Shown here piece by piece: positions 5,092-13,840 of a stretch of DNA of 19,467 bases. The translations under genes were made by a program, and so were the position numbers. Origin of the DNA: Deltaproteobacteria bacterium (GTDB lineage Bacteria > Myxococcota > Polyangia > Polyangiales > B10-G4); contig JAFDCW010000008.1 of NCBI GenBank assembly GCA_019312705.1, forward strand, positions 1 to 19,467, in the 5' to 3' direction. Numbering within the stretch: position 1 is the first letter of the stretch; every line of letters starts with the position of its first letter. The notes under the pieces are model-generated. The model was not told the DNA's origin. It saw only the letters and a list, made by a program, of their open reading frames with translations, and searched no databases.

Positions 5092-8000
5092 ATGCGTCGC
5101 CGAAATTGGATTGCCGTAGGGCTCGTTGTGTTCTTTGCCGCGTGGCTCGCGCCAGAGGTCAACGCTGAGAACCCGAACTGGCCGCCGACTGGCCCGGTCA
5201 CGCCGGAAGACCTCCGCAACCCGGCCAACTGGCCCGACGACCCCGGCTTCGGATACGACGTCGAAGGTGACGGTGAGTCGTGCACCGGCGGCTCCGTTTG
5301 CTGGGATAACCGTTCCGGCGGCGACTGGAACTACTGGTCGTGGACGCCCGCCGAGGCAGCCTCCCGTGACTCCTTCCGCGCGGAAGAAGTCGCCATGGGC
5401 GCGGGCACCTGGACCGACATGGCATGGCAGCACTCGATCGGCGACCAGAGCGTGATCATCGCCGTCCTCGACAGCGGCATCAAGTGGGACGAACGGGACC
5501 TCATCAATCAGTACTACATCACCCAGACAGAACTCGAGGCCGCGCGTCTCGACGTGAACTGCCTGCCGGTTGCCCCCGCCGGTCACACCGGTGACCCGAT
5601 CGACATCGACGGGGACGGCTACCTCACGATGCGCGACTGGTTCTCGGGCAAGGATGCGACCGAGTCGGCGGCGATCACCGCCGCCCTCGATGGCGCAGGG
5701 AACGTGAACGGCATAGCCGACCCCGGCGACCTGATCACGGTGTGCAGCGACGGAACCGACGACGACGCGAACGGCTACGTCGACGACATCTCCGGCTGGG
5801 ATACCTACGCCGACGACAACGATCCGCAGGACGACAACCGCTTCGGCCACGGGACCGGTGAGGCCCGGTGGAGCGCCGCCGAAGGCAATGACGGCCGGGG
5901 GTCGATCGGCCAGTGCCCGGGCTGCCGCGTCCTGATGCTGCGCACCGGAGATAGCTTCATCGTCGACGCCCAAGACTACGCTCAGAGCGTCGTCTTCGCG
6001 GTGGATTCCGGGGCCCGCGTCATCCAGGAGGCCCTCGGCTCCCTGAACAACACCACGTTCATGCGCCGCGCCAACGACTACGCGTACGCCAACGACGTGC
6101 TGGTGGTCGCGAGTGCGGCGGACGAGAACAGCTTCCACCACAACTACCCCGGCACGGCCAACCACACGCTCTACGTGCACGCGATCACCTACGCCGGCGG
6201 TAACCCCCAAAACTCCGACAGCTACCTCGCGTTCAACAACTGCACGAACTACGGCGGCCAGCTGGTTCTCAGCGCCCCGGGCACCGGCTGCTCGTCGGAG
6301 GCGACCGGCGTGACGTCCGGCATCGCCGGAGTGGTCTACGCGTCGGCCATCGCGGCGGACCGCCCCGGTGGTCCCCTCGACCCGTCCCTGTCCGCGGAGG
6401 AGATGCGCCAGCTTCTCTTGATGACCGCCCAAGACATCGACGTCGCCGAGAGTCATCCCGGCAACGTGCCCTTCGACCGCCGCTGGTACCCGAGCCGCGA
6501 AGGCTGGGACCAGCGCTTCGGCTATGGCCGCGTCAACGCTTACAACGCCACGACGGCGGTGCGCTCCGGCGCCATCCCGCCCGAGGTGGACATCATCTAT
6601 CCCGACTGGTTCCGCGTCGTCTATCCGGACCGCGAGCCCACCGTGTCCATCCGCGGCCGCATTGCGGCACGGCGTGCCCCGGCCTTCGACTACGTCGTCG
6701 AGTGGGCCGCCGGCATCGAGCCTGAAGAGGGCGATTGGGAGACGATCAAGATGGGCGTCGGTGAGACCGCGGCCATCGACGGAGAGCTCGCGACCTGGGA
6801 CGTGTCCAGCGTCATGATCGACAACGGGGAGGCCATGGGCCTCCACAACAAGTACACGGTCACGGTTCGCATCCGCGCGACGGCGAAGTACGGCGATGCG
6901 CGCGGTGACGTCGTGGCCGAGGGTCGCCGCGTATTCAACATCGTTCGGGACCCGGACCTCGTGCCCGGCTTCCCCGTCGCTCTCGGCGTCCGGAACGCGG
7001 TGGACCCGTACCCCGCGGCCAGCGGTGAGTCGTCCCCGAAGCTCGCCGACGTGGACGGCGACTCGAGGCCGGAGATCATCTACGCCGACTCCGACGGCCT
7101 GCTGCACGCCATCAACGGCGAAGACGGGACCGAGGTGTCCGGCTATCCGGTCGGCCTCGGCATCTTGCGCGGTCACGACGTGGCCGACGCCAACAACATC
7201 TTGGGTTCGGCCGCCTACGACTCCGGGGCGATCCCCACGGCCGACCTTCACCCGTCGATCATCCTCAACACTCCGGCGGTCGGCGACCTCGAGGGCGACG
7301 GAACCCTCGAAATCATCGTGGTGACGTCCGAGGGTGACGTGCTGGCCTTTCACGGCCCCGATGGCACCCCCGTCACCGGCTTCCCCGTCGCTCTTCCCGA
7401 GGTGCCGAGCGGTGACCCCCTGCGCGGCGGGCCGATGTCGCCGGACTCACCGATCGAGCGCGGCAGCGCCTCCGCTCCGACCCTCGCGGACCTCGATGGG
7501 GACGGCAGCCTCGAGATCGTCATCGTGGCGTACGACGGCAACGTCTACGTCTTCCGCGCGGATGGCACAGCTCAGTCTGGCTTCCCGGTGGAGGTCGTCG
7601 CTCCGCAGCTGTGGGTGATGGCCGAGGACGCCCAACCCAGCCGTCTGGTGACCAGTGCCGCCGTGGGCGACGCGGACGGTGACGGGATCCCGGACATCGC
7701 CGTCGGCTCCAACGAGGTCGGCGACGACCGAAACAGCGGGGCCGTGCACCTGATCCACGGGGACGGAAACGACCACGCCGGCGGGCCCTATCACGACAAC
7801 TGGCCCATCACGATCTCCAGCGTGAACTTCTACCCCTTCATCGGTGAGGGGATTACGTCGCCGGTTTCGATGGCCGACGTGAACGACGATGGCCGCCCGG
7901 ACATCGCCGCCGCGGGGCAGGCGGGGCAGATCTACATCTGGGACGGTATCCAGCCCGAGCGAGAGGGCGGCTTCGACGGGGTGCCGCTCCTCATCCTCGA

Positions 8001-8817
8001 CTCCAACTCGCGAGGGTCCCTCAGCGACGTGGCCAACGCGTCGGACCGTCCGATGCTCAACACCTTCGCTGCGGGCTCCTTCGGGGATCTCGACCAGGAC
8101 GGACGACCCGACTTCATCACCGGCGGCGCCGGCCTCGGGTTGGGTCTCAACCTCGCGGGCGGATTCATCAACGCGCCCTTCGAGCATCAGGTCGGTGCCT
8201 GGGACACGACGAGCGGCAAGCAGCTTCCTGGCTACCCGCACACCATCGAGGACTACCTCTTCTTCGTGAACCCGACGGTCTTCGACGTCGACGGGGACGA
8301 GTATCCCGAGCTGGTCACCGGCTCCGGCGGCTACTGGGTGCACGCCTGGGATGCCTGCGGACGTGAAGCCGAGTCCTTCCCCAAGTTCACTGGCGGGTGG
8401 ATCACCTCCGCCGTCGCTGGCGCCGATATCGACGGGGACGGGCTGCTCGAGGTCGTCGTGACCACTCGGGCGGGCTACCTCTTCGCGTGGAATACGACGG
8501 CGCCTATCGACACGGCCCAGTCGTGGCCCGAGTACCGCCACGACAACCACAACTCCGGCAACTACGAGGCGCCCCTGTCGAACGGCGGCGTGCCGACCAA
8601 GGCAGCGACGCCGATCGAGTGTCCGCTGCCCCCGACGCCGGACGCCGGCACCGACGGAGGAGTCGACGGCGGTGATGGCGGTACCCCTCCGGGGTCCGTT
8701 GGCGGCGGTGGTTGCAGCTGCCGCGTGGCGGCCTCCGACGAGGGCGGCGCAGCTCCCATCGGGGCGGCGTTCATGGTGCTGCTCGTCGGCGCGGCCCTCG
8801 GTCGTCGTCGGCGCTGA
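5092..8817 (+). CDS. Subtilase-fold (S8) protein with FG-GAP/VCBS repeats and MYXO-CTERM anchor
   Basis: A 1241-residue surface protein. It has a signal peptide (1-25, ending VNA), then an S8 subtilase-like domain (about 105-500): Asp motif AVLDSGI (Asp127), two calcium-type loops between (DIDGDGYLTMRDW and DDDANGYVDDISGWD), and His motif FGHGTG (His253). The position of the oxyanion Asn reads ASAADEN (Asp344). The usual GTSMAxP motif is replaced by EATGVTSGIAG (404-412), so the nucleophile is uncertain. About eight FG-GAP/VCBS units with D-x-D-G-D loops (about 640-1140) should form a propeller. The tail has GGCSC (Cys1208, Cys1210), a hydrophobic helix and RRRR, a MYXO-CTERM signal for myxosortase processing. 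ATG 5092 was chosen over an upstream ATG at 5008 because AGAGG stands 7 bases before it and the signal peptide then starts correctly. Confidence 0.9.
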   Translation: MRRRNWIAVGLVVFFAAWLAPEVNAENPNWPPTGPVTPEDLRNPANWPDDPGFGYDVEGDGESCTGGSVCWDNRSGGDWNYWSWTPAEAASRDSFRAEEVAMGAGTWTDMAWQHSIGDQSVIIAVLDSGIKWDERDLINQYYITQTELEAARLDVNCLPVAPAGHTGDPIDIDGDGYLTMRDWFSGKDATESAAITAALDGAGNVNGIADPGDLITVCSDGTDDDANGYVDDISGWDTYADDNDPQDDNRFGHGTGEARWSAAEGNDGRGSIGQCPGCRVLMLRTGDSFIVDAQDYAQSVVFAVDSGARVIQEALGSLNNTTFMRRANDYAYANDVLVVASAADENSFHHNYPGTANHTLYVHAITYAGGNPQNSDSYLAFNNCTNYGGQLVLSAPGTGCSSEATGVTSGIAGVVYASAIAADRPGGPLDPSLSAEEMRQLLLMTAQDIDVAESHPGNVPFDRRWYPSREGWDQRFGYGRVNAYNATTAVRSGAIPPEVDIIYPDWFRVVYPDREPTVSIRGRIAARRAPAFDYVVEWAAGIEPEEGDWETIKMGVGETAAIDGELATWDVSSVMIDNGEAMGLHNKYTVTVRIRATAKYGDARGDVVAEGRRVFNIVRDPDLVPGFPVALGVRNAVDPYPAASGESSPKLADVDGDSRPEIIYADSDGLLHAINGEDGTEVSGYPVGLGILRGHDVADANNILGSAAYDSGAIPTADLHPSIILNTPAVGDLEGDGTLEIIVVTSEGDVLAFHGPDGTPVTGFPVALPEVPSGDPLRGGPMSPDSPIERGSASAPTLADLDGDGSLEIVIVAYDGNVYVFRADGTAQSGFPVEVVAPQLWVMAEDAQPSRLVTSAAVGDADGDGIPDIAVGSNEVGDDRNSGAVHLIHGDGNDHAGGPYHDNWPITISSVNFYPFIGEGITSPVSMADVNDDGRPDIAAAGQAGQIYIWDGIQPEREGGFDGVPLLILDSNSRGSLSDVANASDRPMLNTFAAGSFGDLDQDGRPDFITGGAGLGLGLNLAGGFINAPFEHQVGAWDTTSGKQLPGYPHTIEDYLFFVNPTVFDVDGDEYPELVTGSGGYWVHAWDACGREAESFPKFTGGWITSAVAGADIDGDGLLEVVVTTRAGYLFAWNTTAPIDTAQSWPEYRHDNHNSGNYEAPLSNGGVPTKAATPIECPLPPTPDAGTDGGVDGGDGGTPPGSVGGGGCSCRVAASDEGGAAPIGAAFMVLLVGAALGRRRR

Positions 8818-8850
8818 GGCGCCGCGTTCCCCCCACAGCGCTCCTCGGCC

Positions 8851-9504
8851 TCAGAGCAGGTCGAGCAGCGCCGCTGCGGAGTCGATCACGCATTCGGCGC
8901 CGTGCTCCTCGAGCTCGGCGCGGTCGCGGAAGCCCCAGCTTACGCCGACGCCGCGCATGCCCGTCGCCCGGGCAGTGAGCATGTCGGTCTTCGTATCGCC
9001 AACCATGAGGACTCGTTCCGGCGGCAGGCCCAGGGCCCCGAGGAGCGGCGCCGCAAACACCGGGTCGGGCTTTTTCGGCTTGCCGTCGACCGCTCCCGCG
9101 ACGGCGACGAAGGGCACCTCGTCGAGGAAGTGGTCGACGAGGACGCGGGTCATGTCGTGGGGCTTGTTGCTCAGGACCGCCATCGGCATCGGCCGGTCCC
9201 GGAGGGCGCGCAGCAGCTCGAGGATGCCCGGGTAGAGCGCCGTCTCGACGATGAGGTTCTGTCGGTAGAGTCGCTGGAACCGATCGAGGTACGCCTCGGT
9301 CTGGTCACGTCGATTCTCGGGCAAAGCCTGGTGTGCGAGGTGCCGGGCACCACCGCCGATGAAATAGCGATAAGCGGCGTGGTCGTGGGTCGGCAGGCCG
9401 TCCTCGGCGAGGATCGCGTTCATCTCCCGGGCGATGTCGGCGAGGCTGTCGAGGAGGGTTCCGTCGAGGTCGAAGAGGATTCCGAGGGGCTTGTCGTGCG
9501 TCAT
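8851..9504 (-). CDS. gph: HAD-superfamily phosphatase, phosphoglycolate phosphatase type
   Basis: A 217-residue haloacid dehalogenase-fold hydrolase. All four motifs are present: FDLDGTLLDS (nucleophile Asp12, acid/base Asp14), VLSNKP (Ser112), KPDP (Lys145) and MVGDTKTDM (Asp170, Asp174). A helical cap lies between motifs I and II (about 20-95), the C1 cap of the Gph/PGP subfamily, which usually removes phosphate from 2-phosphoglycolate. Related HADs such as pyrophosphatase PpaX or N-acetylmuramic acid 6-phosphate phosphatase MupP are also possible, so the symbol is tentative. I chose ATG 9504 (weak AGG, 6 bases upstream) because the DLDGT motif normally lies within 10-15 residues of the start. 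Longer in-frame starts up to 9627 would add an unlikely tail. It converges on the subtilase gene with a 33-base gap. Confidence 0.85.
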   Translation of the reverse strand: MTHDKPLGILFDLDGTLLDSLADIAREMNAILAEDGLPTHDHAAYRYFIGGGARHLAHQALPENRRDQTEAYLDRFQRLYRQNLIVETALYPGILELLRALRDRPMPMAVLSNKPHDMTRVLVDHFLDEVPFVAVAGAVDGKPKKPDPVFAAPLLGALGLPPERVLMVGDTKTDMLTARATGMRGVGVSWGFRDRAELEEHGAECVIDSAAALLDLL

Positions 9505-9621
9505 CGTCCGCCTGATGGGTCGGGGGGCGGAGTGAGAACCGGCCCCCGAACGTAGGATCATCGGGAAATACTTCCAATTGGGAACCCAACGGCAACTTCG
9601 GCCCCGGGGTCGGGTGTGAGC

Positions 9622-9627
9622 TATCAT
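9622..9627 (+). promoter_or_regulatory. Possible -10 element of the TPR/HEAT gene
   Basis: TATCAT (5 of 6 matches to TATAAT) lies 12 bases before the TTG start at 9640, with no good -35 at the right distance. If used, the leader would be only about 5 bases. The rest of the 135-base divergent gap (9505-9639) shows only a short inverted repeat, TTCC-AATTG-GGAA. Confidence 0.25.
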
Positions 9628-9639
9628 TAGCAGGTCCCT

Positions 9640-12600
9640 TTGAGAGTCCTCCCCCGACCATTGACGCTGGGTCTCGCCGTCGCCCTCGCATCGTTCCTCT
9701 TCCCGCCGCTTCCCCGTGCGGTGGCGCAGGACTGGGGCCTCACGCGGCCTGATCGCCCGACCCGGCCGTCCCGGGACGCCGGGGCGTCGATGCGGCGCCG
9801 GCCTCCGAGGACCGGGGCACGGCGCCCCCGGCCGGACGCGCGCCCGGCGGCAGATGCCGCGAACCGGACCGAGGTGCTCATTCGGCGCTACCTCGCGGTC
9901 CTCGAGGCGGACCCCCGGGAGACCTTTGCGTTTCAGCGCCTGCTCGACCTCTACCGCGAGCGCGACGGCAACATCGACGGCTTGGTGCGCGAGGTCCAGG
10001 GGCGCCTAGCCGCCGACGAGGGGGCCTACGCGCCGCGCATGATCCTCGGCCACGTGCTCAAGGCTCAGGGGCGCGCTGGCGATGCCGAGGCGGCGTATCA
10101 GCGCGCGAGTGAGTTGCGTCCTGACGAAGCGGCGCCGCTGGTCTCGCTGGCGCAGCTGGCCCGGACCGCGGGAGCCCACGCGCGGGTCCGCGAGCTCTAC
10201 GATCGCGCCCTCGAGCGCACGACGGAGGACACCGCCAAGCAGGAGATCCTGCGCCAGCTCGGCGCCGCGGCTCTCGCCATGGAGGACTGGGATGCGGCCC
10301 GGGGGTACTACCAGCGCCTGGTCCGCGGGGCCCAGGGGAGCGTCTACCTGCTCACGGAGTACGCCCGAGCGTTGGTGACGCGGGACCAACACGGGCGTGC
10401 GGTCGCCGAGTACGAGCGAGTCATCACACGGCTGCGCGGGGACAATCGGGTGCTCCCGCCGATCCTCCGCGAGATGGGAGAGGCCCAGCTCGCCGCCGGC
10501 TCCCCGGACGCCGCCATCCAGACCCTCGAGCGGGCTCTGCGCCTGGCCGGCCGGACCTCGGGGGTGAGGGTCGAAATTTACGACGTTCTGGTCGAAGCGT
10601 ACCGCCGCGGTGACCGCCTCCCGGAGCTCGCGGCCCAACTCGCGCGCCGCGGTCAGGGTTTCGAGGTGCAGGAGCTGCTCGGGCGGATCCACGATGAGCT
10701 GGGCAACGAGGACGAGGCCCTTTCGGCCTACCGGCGCGCTTTGGCCCGGTCGCCGCGCCACATCGATACGCGGGTGCGCGTCATTCAGCTCCTGAGCCGC
10801 TCCGGTCGCATCGAAGACGTGATTCGCGAGTACGAGGCCCTGATTCGCGGAGCCCCCCGGGAGCCACGATTTGTCGTCGAGCTGGCCAACCTGCTGATGC
10901 AGGTCGGTCGTCGCGACGAAGCCCTACGGCGAGCAGCCCAGACGAGCCGACGCTACCCTCGGGAGCCGGCCGTGCATCAGGCGATTGCGGAGCTCTACTC
11001 CCGTTGGGGGGAGGACGAACTCGCATCACGGGAGGTTGAGCACCTCGCACGCATCGAGCCGAACGACCCGGCTCATCTCGTGGCCCTCGGTGCCCAGCAG
11101 CTCGAAGCGGGGAACCGCCGAGGGGCTATCGCCACCTGGCGGCGAATCCTCAGCACGGTGAACAACCGCGCCGAGGGGCACGCGGCCCTCGGTGCGGTCT
11201 ATGCCGATCACGACATGCTCGAAGAGGCGATTCGCGAATACGGCGAAGCCGTGCGCCTCGCCCCCGACGAGCTCCCCTACGTCCGGGGCCTCGCGAACTC
11301 CCTCGAGCGCATTCGTCGCAACGACGACGCGGTCACCGAGTGGCAGCGGGTGCTGGTCCTCGCCGGGGACGACCGCGCCGCCAAGCGGGAGGCGCGGCAG
11401 CGCATCGTCGGCATCTGGGCGCGATCCCGAAGGCTCTCGGATCGAATTTCCGAGCTGCGATCACGGTTTCGCGGCGCCCCCCCGGATGTCGAGGCGGGGC
11501 GCTTCCTGGCGGAGGCGTATCGGCGGTCGGGGCCGGCTCGGGCTGCCGATGCCGAGCGGATTCTCTCCCGCATCATCACCCTCGAGCCCGGAGACGTGGA
11601 GAGCCTGCTGGTCCTCGAGAGGGTCCGGACCAGTCGGGGCGACCTCGCGGGCGCCATCGAGGTCCTCGGGCGGCTCGTCGAAGCCGACCCTCGCCGCGCC
11701 CCTCGTTACCTCACGCGCATGGCCGAACATTCCCTGGCGCTCTACCGCGACGAAGACGCGGTGCGGTATGCGGCCGAGGCCGTGGCCCGGACCCCTGATG
11801 ACGCCACCGCCCATCGACGCCTCGGTGACCTCTACCGGGCCCGCCAAGACAATGCTCGGGCCATGGCGAGCTACCGGCGAGCGATCGAGCTGAACGAGCG
11901 CCTCTTTCCGACGTATCTAGATTTGGCGGAGATCCACCTCTCCCGGGCGGAGTTCCCGGAAGCGGATCAGCTCTTCCGCCGCGTCGTCCGCGCCTCCCCG
12001 GATGACGACCTCGTCGCGAGGGCCGCCCGGGCGTCGATGCAGATCCACCTCGGCAGCGGGACCCTCGAGGCCCTCGAGGGCGACCTTCTCCCCCTCGCTC
12101 TGGGGCATCCCCGCCGGCCGGTCTATCGCAAGCTGGTCGTTGAGCTCTACGATGGCCTCACCTCGCCGTGGATCGAGGCTCTGCGTGGCGGCCAGGGCGC
12201 CCCGGCGGCGGCGGCGCTGGCGAATCTTCGCCGCCTCGGCACCCGCGCCCTGAAGCCGCTCCTCGAAGCCCTCGCCGACGACGACCCTGCACAACGCCGC
12301 GTCGCGGTCGCCATCCTCGGGCACCTCGGCAACGACAACGCGGCGGCGCCTCTCCTGGCCGTGGCGGAGGGCGACGGGGACATGGCGACGCGCAGCGCGG
12401 CTCTCATCGCCGCCGGCGCGATCGCTCCGCCGGACCTCGCGCAGCGCTTCTCGGCCATCGCGGAGGGGCCCGAACGTCGCCTTCGCGCCGTTGCAGGGTG
12501 GGGGCTGGCCCAGATGGGGGGGCGCGGCGCGGTGAGCGCGATGCGCGGACTGCTCTCTCGGGGCGATCCGAGCGTGCGCGCATTTGCGGCCCTCGGCCTC

Positions 12601-13689
12601 GGCCGCGCCGGCGACCGCGCGTCAGCGGAAGCCCTCGGGGGCCTCCTGCGATCCGATCGCAGCGTGTACGTCCAGGCGGCGGCGGCCTGGGCCCTCGGCG
12701 AGCTCCGGGACCCGGCCTCTGCGCAGCCCCTGGTGGTGATGCTTCGCACCCGGACCGGCATCGTCGCCGTCGCCGCCGCCGGGGCCCTGGGCAAGCTCGG
12801 GGACGAGGTGGCCCGGGATGCCCTTGCGGAGGCCCTGTTCGACGAAGATGCACGGCAGCGGCGCGCCGCTGCCCACGGATTGCACGACCTCGCCGGGGAA
12901 GGTGAGGGGGCAGCGACGCCTTTCCCCGTCCTTCCTCCGGGGCGCAGCGCGGCGGGATACGTGCGCTCGATCGTCCTGGAGACGGGGCCCCCGGTGCTCG
13001 GCCCGACTGACCTTTCGGCCTCCCGGGACGCGCTCACCGCGGCCGCATCGAACGCCCTTCGGGGGCCGGTCGAGCGCGTCGGCGCCGCCCTCGACGTGCT
13101 GCGTGGGGACGGAAACGTTGGGGGCACAGGGCTGGTCTCCCTCGGCCCGCTGACCCGGGACCTCGCGCGTTGGCCGAGCGCCGAACGAAACGCCGCCGAG
13201 GAGGAGCTCTCGGCGCTCGCCCTCGGCCTGGTCCCCGAGTTTCTGAGAGCAGCGGGCCACCCGGACCCGCGGATTCGCAGCGGCGTCGTGGCCCTCCTCG
13301 CCCGTTTCCGTCAGCCCGACGCGACCGGTGCGGTCTCCCGCGCCCTCGAAGATGACGAAGCGGTCGTACAGCGAGCCGCCCTCGCTTCGCTCGGTCCCCA
13401 GCATGCCGAGGCTGTTCCTCGGGTCACGGCGATCCTGTCGGGACACGGGGATTGGGCCGTACGCACCATGGCCGCCCAGACCCTCGGGCGTATGGGCGCA
13501 GAAGCGGGACGCCGGGCCCTCGAGGCGGCGCTCCGAGAGGACGAATACGCGTTCGTTCGTGAAGCGGCAGCGAGGGCCCTGGTCTCCCTCGGGGGCGCGG
13601 CCTCCCGGGCGGCGTTGGCCCGCGCGGCTCGCGACGATGGAGAGCCTTCGGTCCGCGCCGCGGCGCGGGCAGGATCCGTGTCTCCATGA
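9640..13689 (+). CDS. Large exported TPR and HEAT-repeat protein, function unknown
   Basis: A 1349-residue protein that I cannot name. A signal peptide (about 1-30, hydrophobic LTLGLAVALASFLF, ending AVAQ) suggests export to the periplasm. A Pro/Arg-rich linker follows, then a long run of tetratricopeptide repeats (about 70-840; for example AEAAYQRASELRPDE, ALSAYRRALARSPRH, AMASYRRAIELNERL). The C-terminal third is HEAT/PBS-lyase-like repeats in two blocks (about 851-1090 and 1190-1349; for example DDPAQRRVAVAILGHLGN, DPSVRAFAALGLGRAGD). There are no catalytic motifs, so it is probably a scaffold. The start is TTG with AGG 5 bases upstream. No ATG fits the signal peptide. It is transcribed toward the FHA/kinase cluster, from which a 151-base gap with its own promoter-like site separates it. 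Confidence 0.85.
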   Translation: MRVLPRPLTLGLAVALASFLFPPLPRAVAQDWGLTRPDRPTRPSRDAGASMRRRPPRTGARRPRPDARPAADAANRTEVLIRRYLAVLEADPRETFAFQRLLDLYRERDGNIDGLVREVQGRLAADEGAYAPRMILGHVLKAQGRAGDAEAAYQRASELRPDEAAPLVSLAQLARTAGAHARVRELYDRALERTTEDTAKQEILRQLGAAALAMEDWDAARGYYQRLVRGAQGSVYLLTEYARALVTRDQHGRAVAEYERVITRLRGDNRVLPPILREMGEAQLAAGSPDAAIQTLERALRLAGRTSGVRVEIYDVLVEAYRRGDRLPELAAQLARRGQGFEVQELLGRIHDELGNEDEALSAYRRALARSPRHIDTRVRVIQLLSRSGRIEDVIREYEALIRGAPREPRFVVELANLLMQVGRRDEALRRAAQTSRRYPREPAVHQAIAELYSRWGEDELASREVEHLARIEPNDPAHLVALGAQQLEAGNRRGAIATWRRILSTVNNRAEGHAALGAVYADHDMLEEAIREYGEAVRLAPDELPYVRGLANSLERIRRNDDAVTEWQRVLVLAGDDRAAKREARQRIVGIWARSRRLSDRISELRSRFRGAPPDVEAGRFLAEAYRRSGPARAADAERILSRIITLEPGDVESLLVLERVRTSRGDLAGAIEVLGRLVEADPRRAPRYLTRMAEHSLALYRDEDAVRYAAEAVARTPDDATAHRRLGDLYRARQDNARAMASYRRAIELNERLFPTYLDLAEIHLSRAEFPEADQLFRRVVRASPDDDLVARAARASMQIHLGSGTLEALEGDLLPLALGHPRRPVYRKLVVELYDGLTSPWIEALRGGQGAPAAAALANLRRLGTRALKPLLEALADDDPAQRRVAVAILGHLGNDNAAAPLLAVAEGDGDMATRSAALIAAGAIAPPDLAQRFSAIAEGPERRLRAVAGWGLAQMGGRGAVSAMRGLLSRGDPSVRAFAALGLGRAGDRASAEALGGLLRSDRSVYVQAAAAWALGELRDPASAQPLVVMLRTRTGIVAVAAAGALGKLGDEVARDALAEALFDEDARQRRAAAHGLHDLAGEGEGAATPFPVLPPGRSAAGYVRSIVLETGPPVLGPTDLSASRDALTAAASNALRGPVERVGAALDVLRGDGNVGGTGLVSLGPLTRDLARWPSAERNAAEEELSALALGLVPEFLRAAGHPDPRIRSGVVALLARFRQPDATGAVSRALEDDEAVVQRAALASLGPQHAEAVPRVTAILSGHGDWAVRTMAAQTLGRMGAEAGRRALEAALREDEYAFVREAAARALVSLGGAASRAALARAARDDGEPSVRAAARAGSVSP

Positions 13690-13771
13690 CCTTGGGGCTG
13701 GTCCGGCCTCCCCGAGAAGTCGCAATTGTCACGCGATCTCGGCCGACATGAACGCGATCGGCCGGGATTCG

Positions 13772-13801
13772 TTGACGTAGGGGCCGAGGTTCGCCTACAA
13801 A
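13772..13801 (+). promoter_or_regulatory. Candidate promoter of the first zinc-ribbon/FHA gene
   Basis: TTGACG (13772-13777; 5 of 6 matches) is followed after 18 bases by TACAAA (13796-13801; 4 of 6 matches), so transcription would begin near 13808, about 33 bases before the ATG. The layout matches that of the paralogous gene at 16782. Confidence 0.5.
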
Positions 13802-13840
13802 TCTCGAAGATTGTTCGGGTAAAGGGGTGATTCGGGAGCG

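Noticed and set aside
5074..7353. 759-codon open frame on the minus strand within the subtilase gene
   Set aside because: Long antisense frames are expected in GC-rich genes with strong third-position bias. The plus frame has a signal peptide, domains and a sorting tail.
7447..8550. Second long minus-strand frame opposite the FG-GAP repeats
   Set aside because: Repetitive VDV/GHR-type composition complements the repeated Asp/Gly codons of the real gene. No domain or ribosome site was seen.
8809..8824. Hairpin CGGCGC-TGAG-GCGCCG at the end of the subtilase gene
   Set aside because: It overlaps the stop codon and is followed by Cs rather than Ts. Not convincing as a terminator.
12622..13725. 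Minus-strand open frame opposite the HEAT repeats
   Set aside because: A shadow of Ala/Leu/Arg-rich repeats, without motif or start signal.
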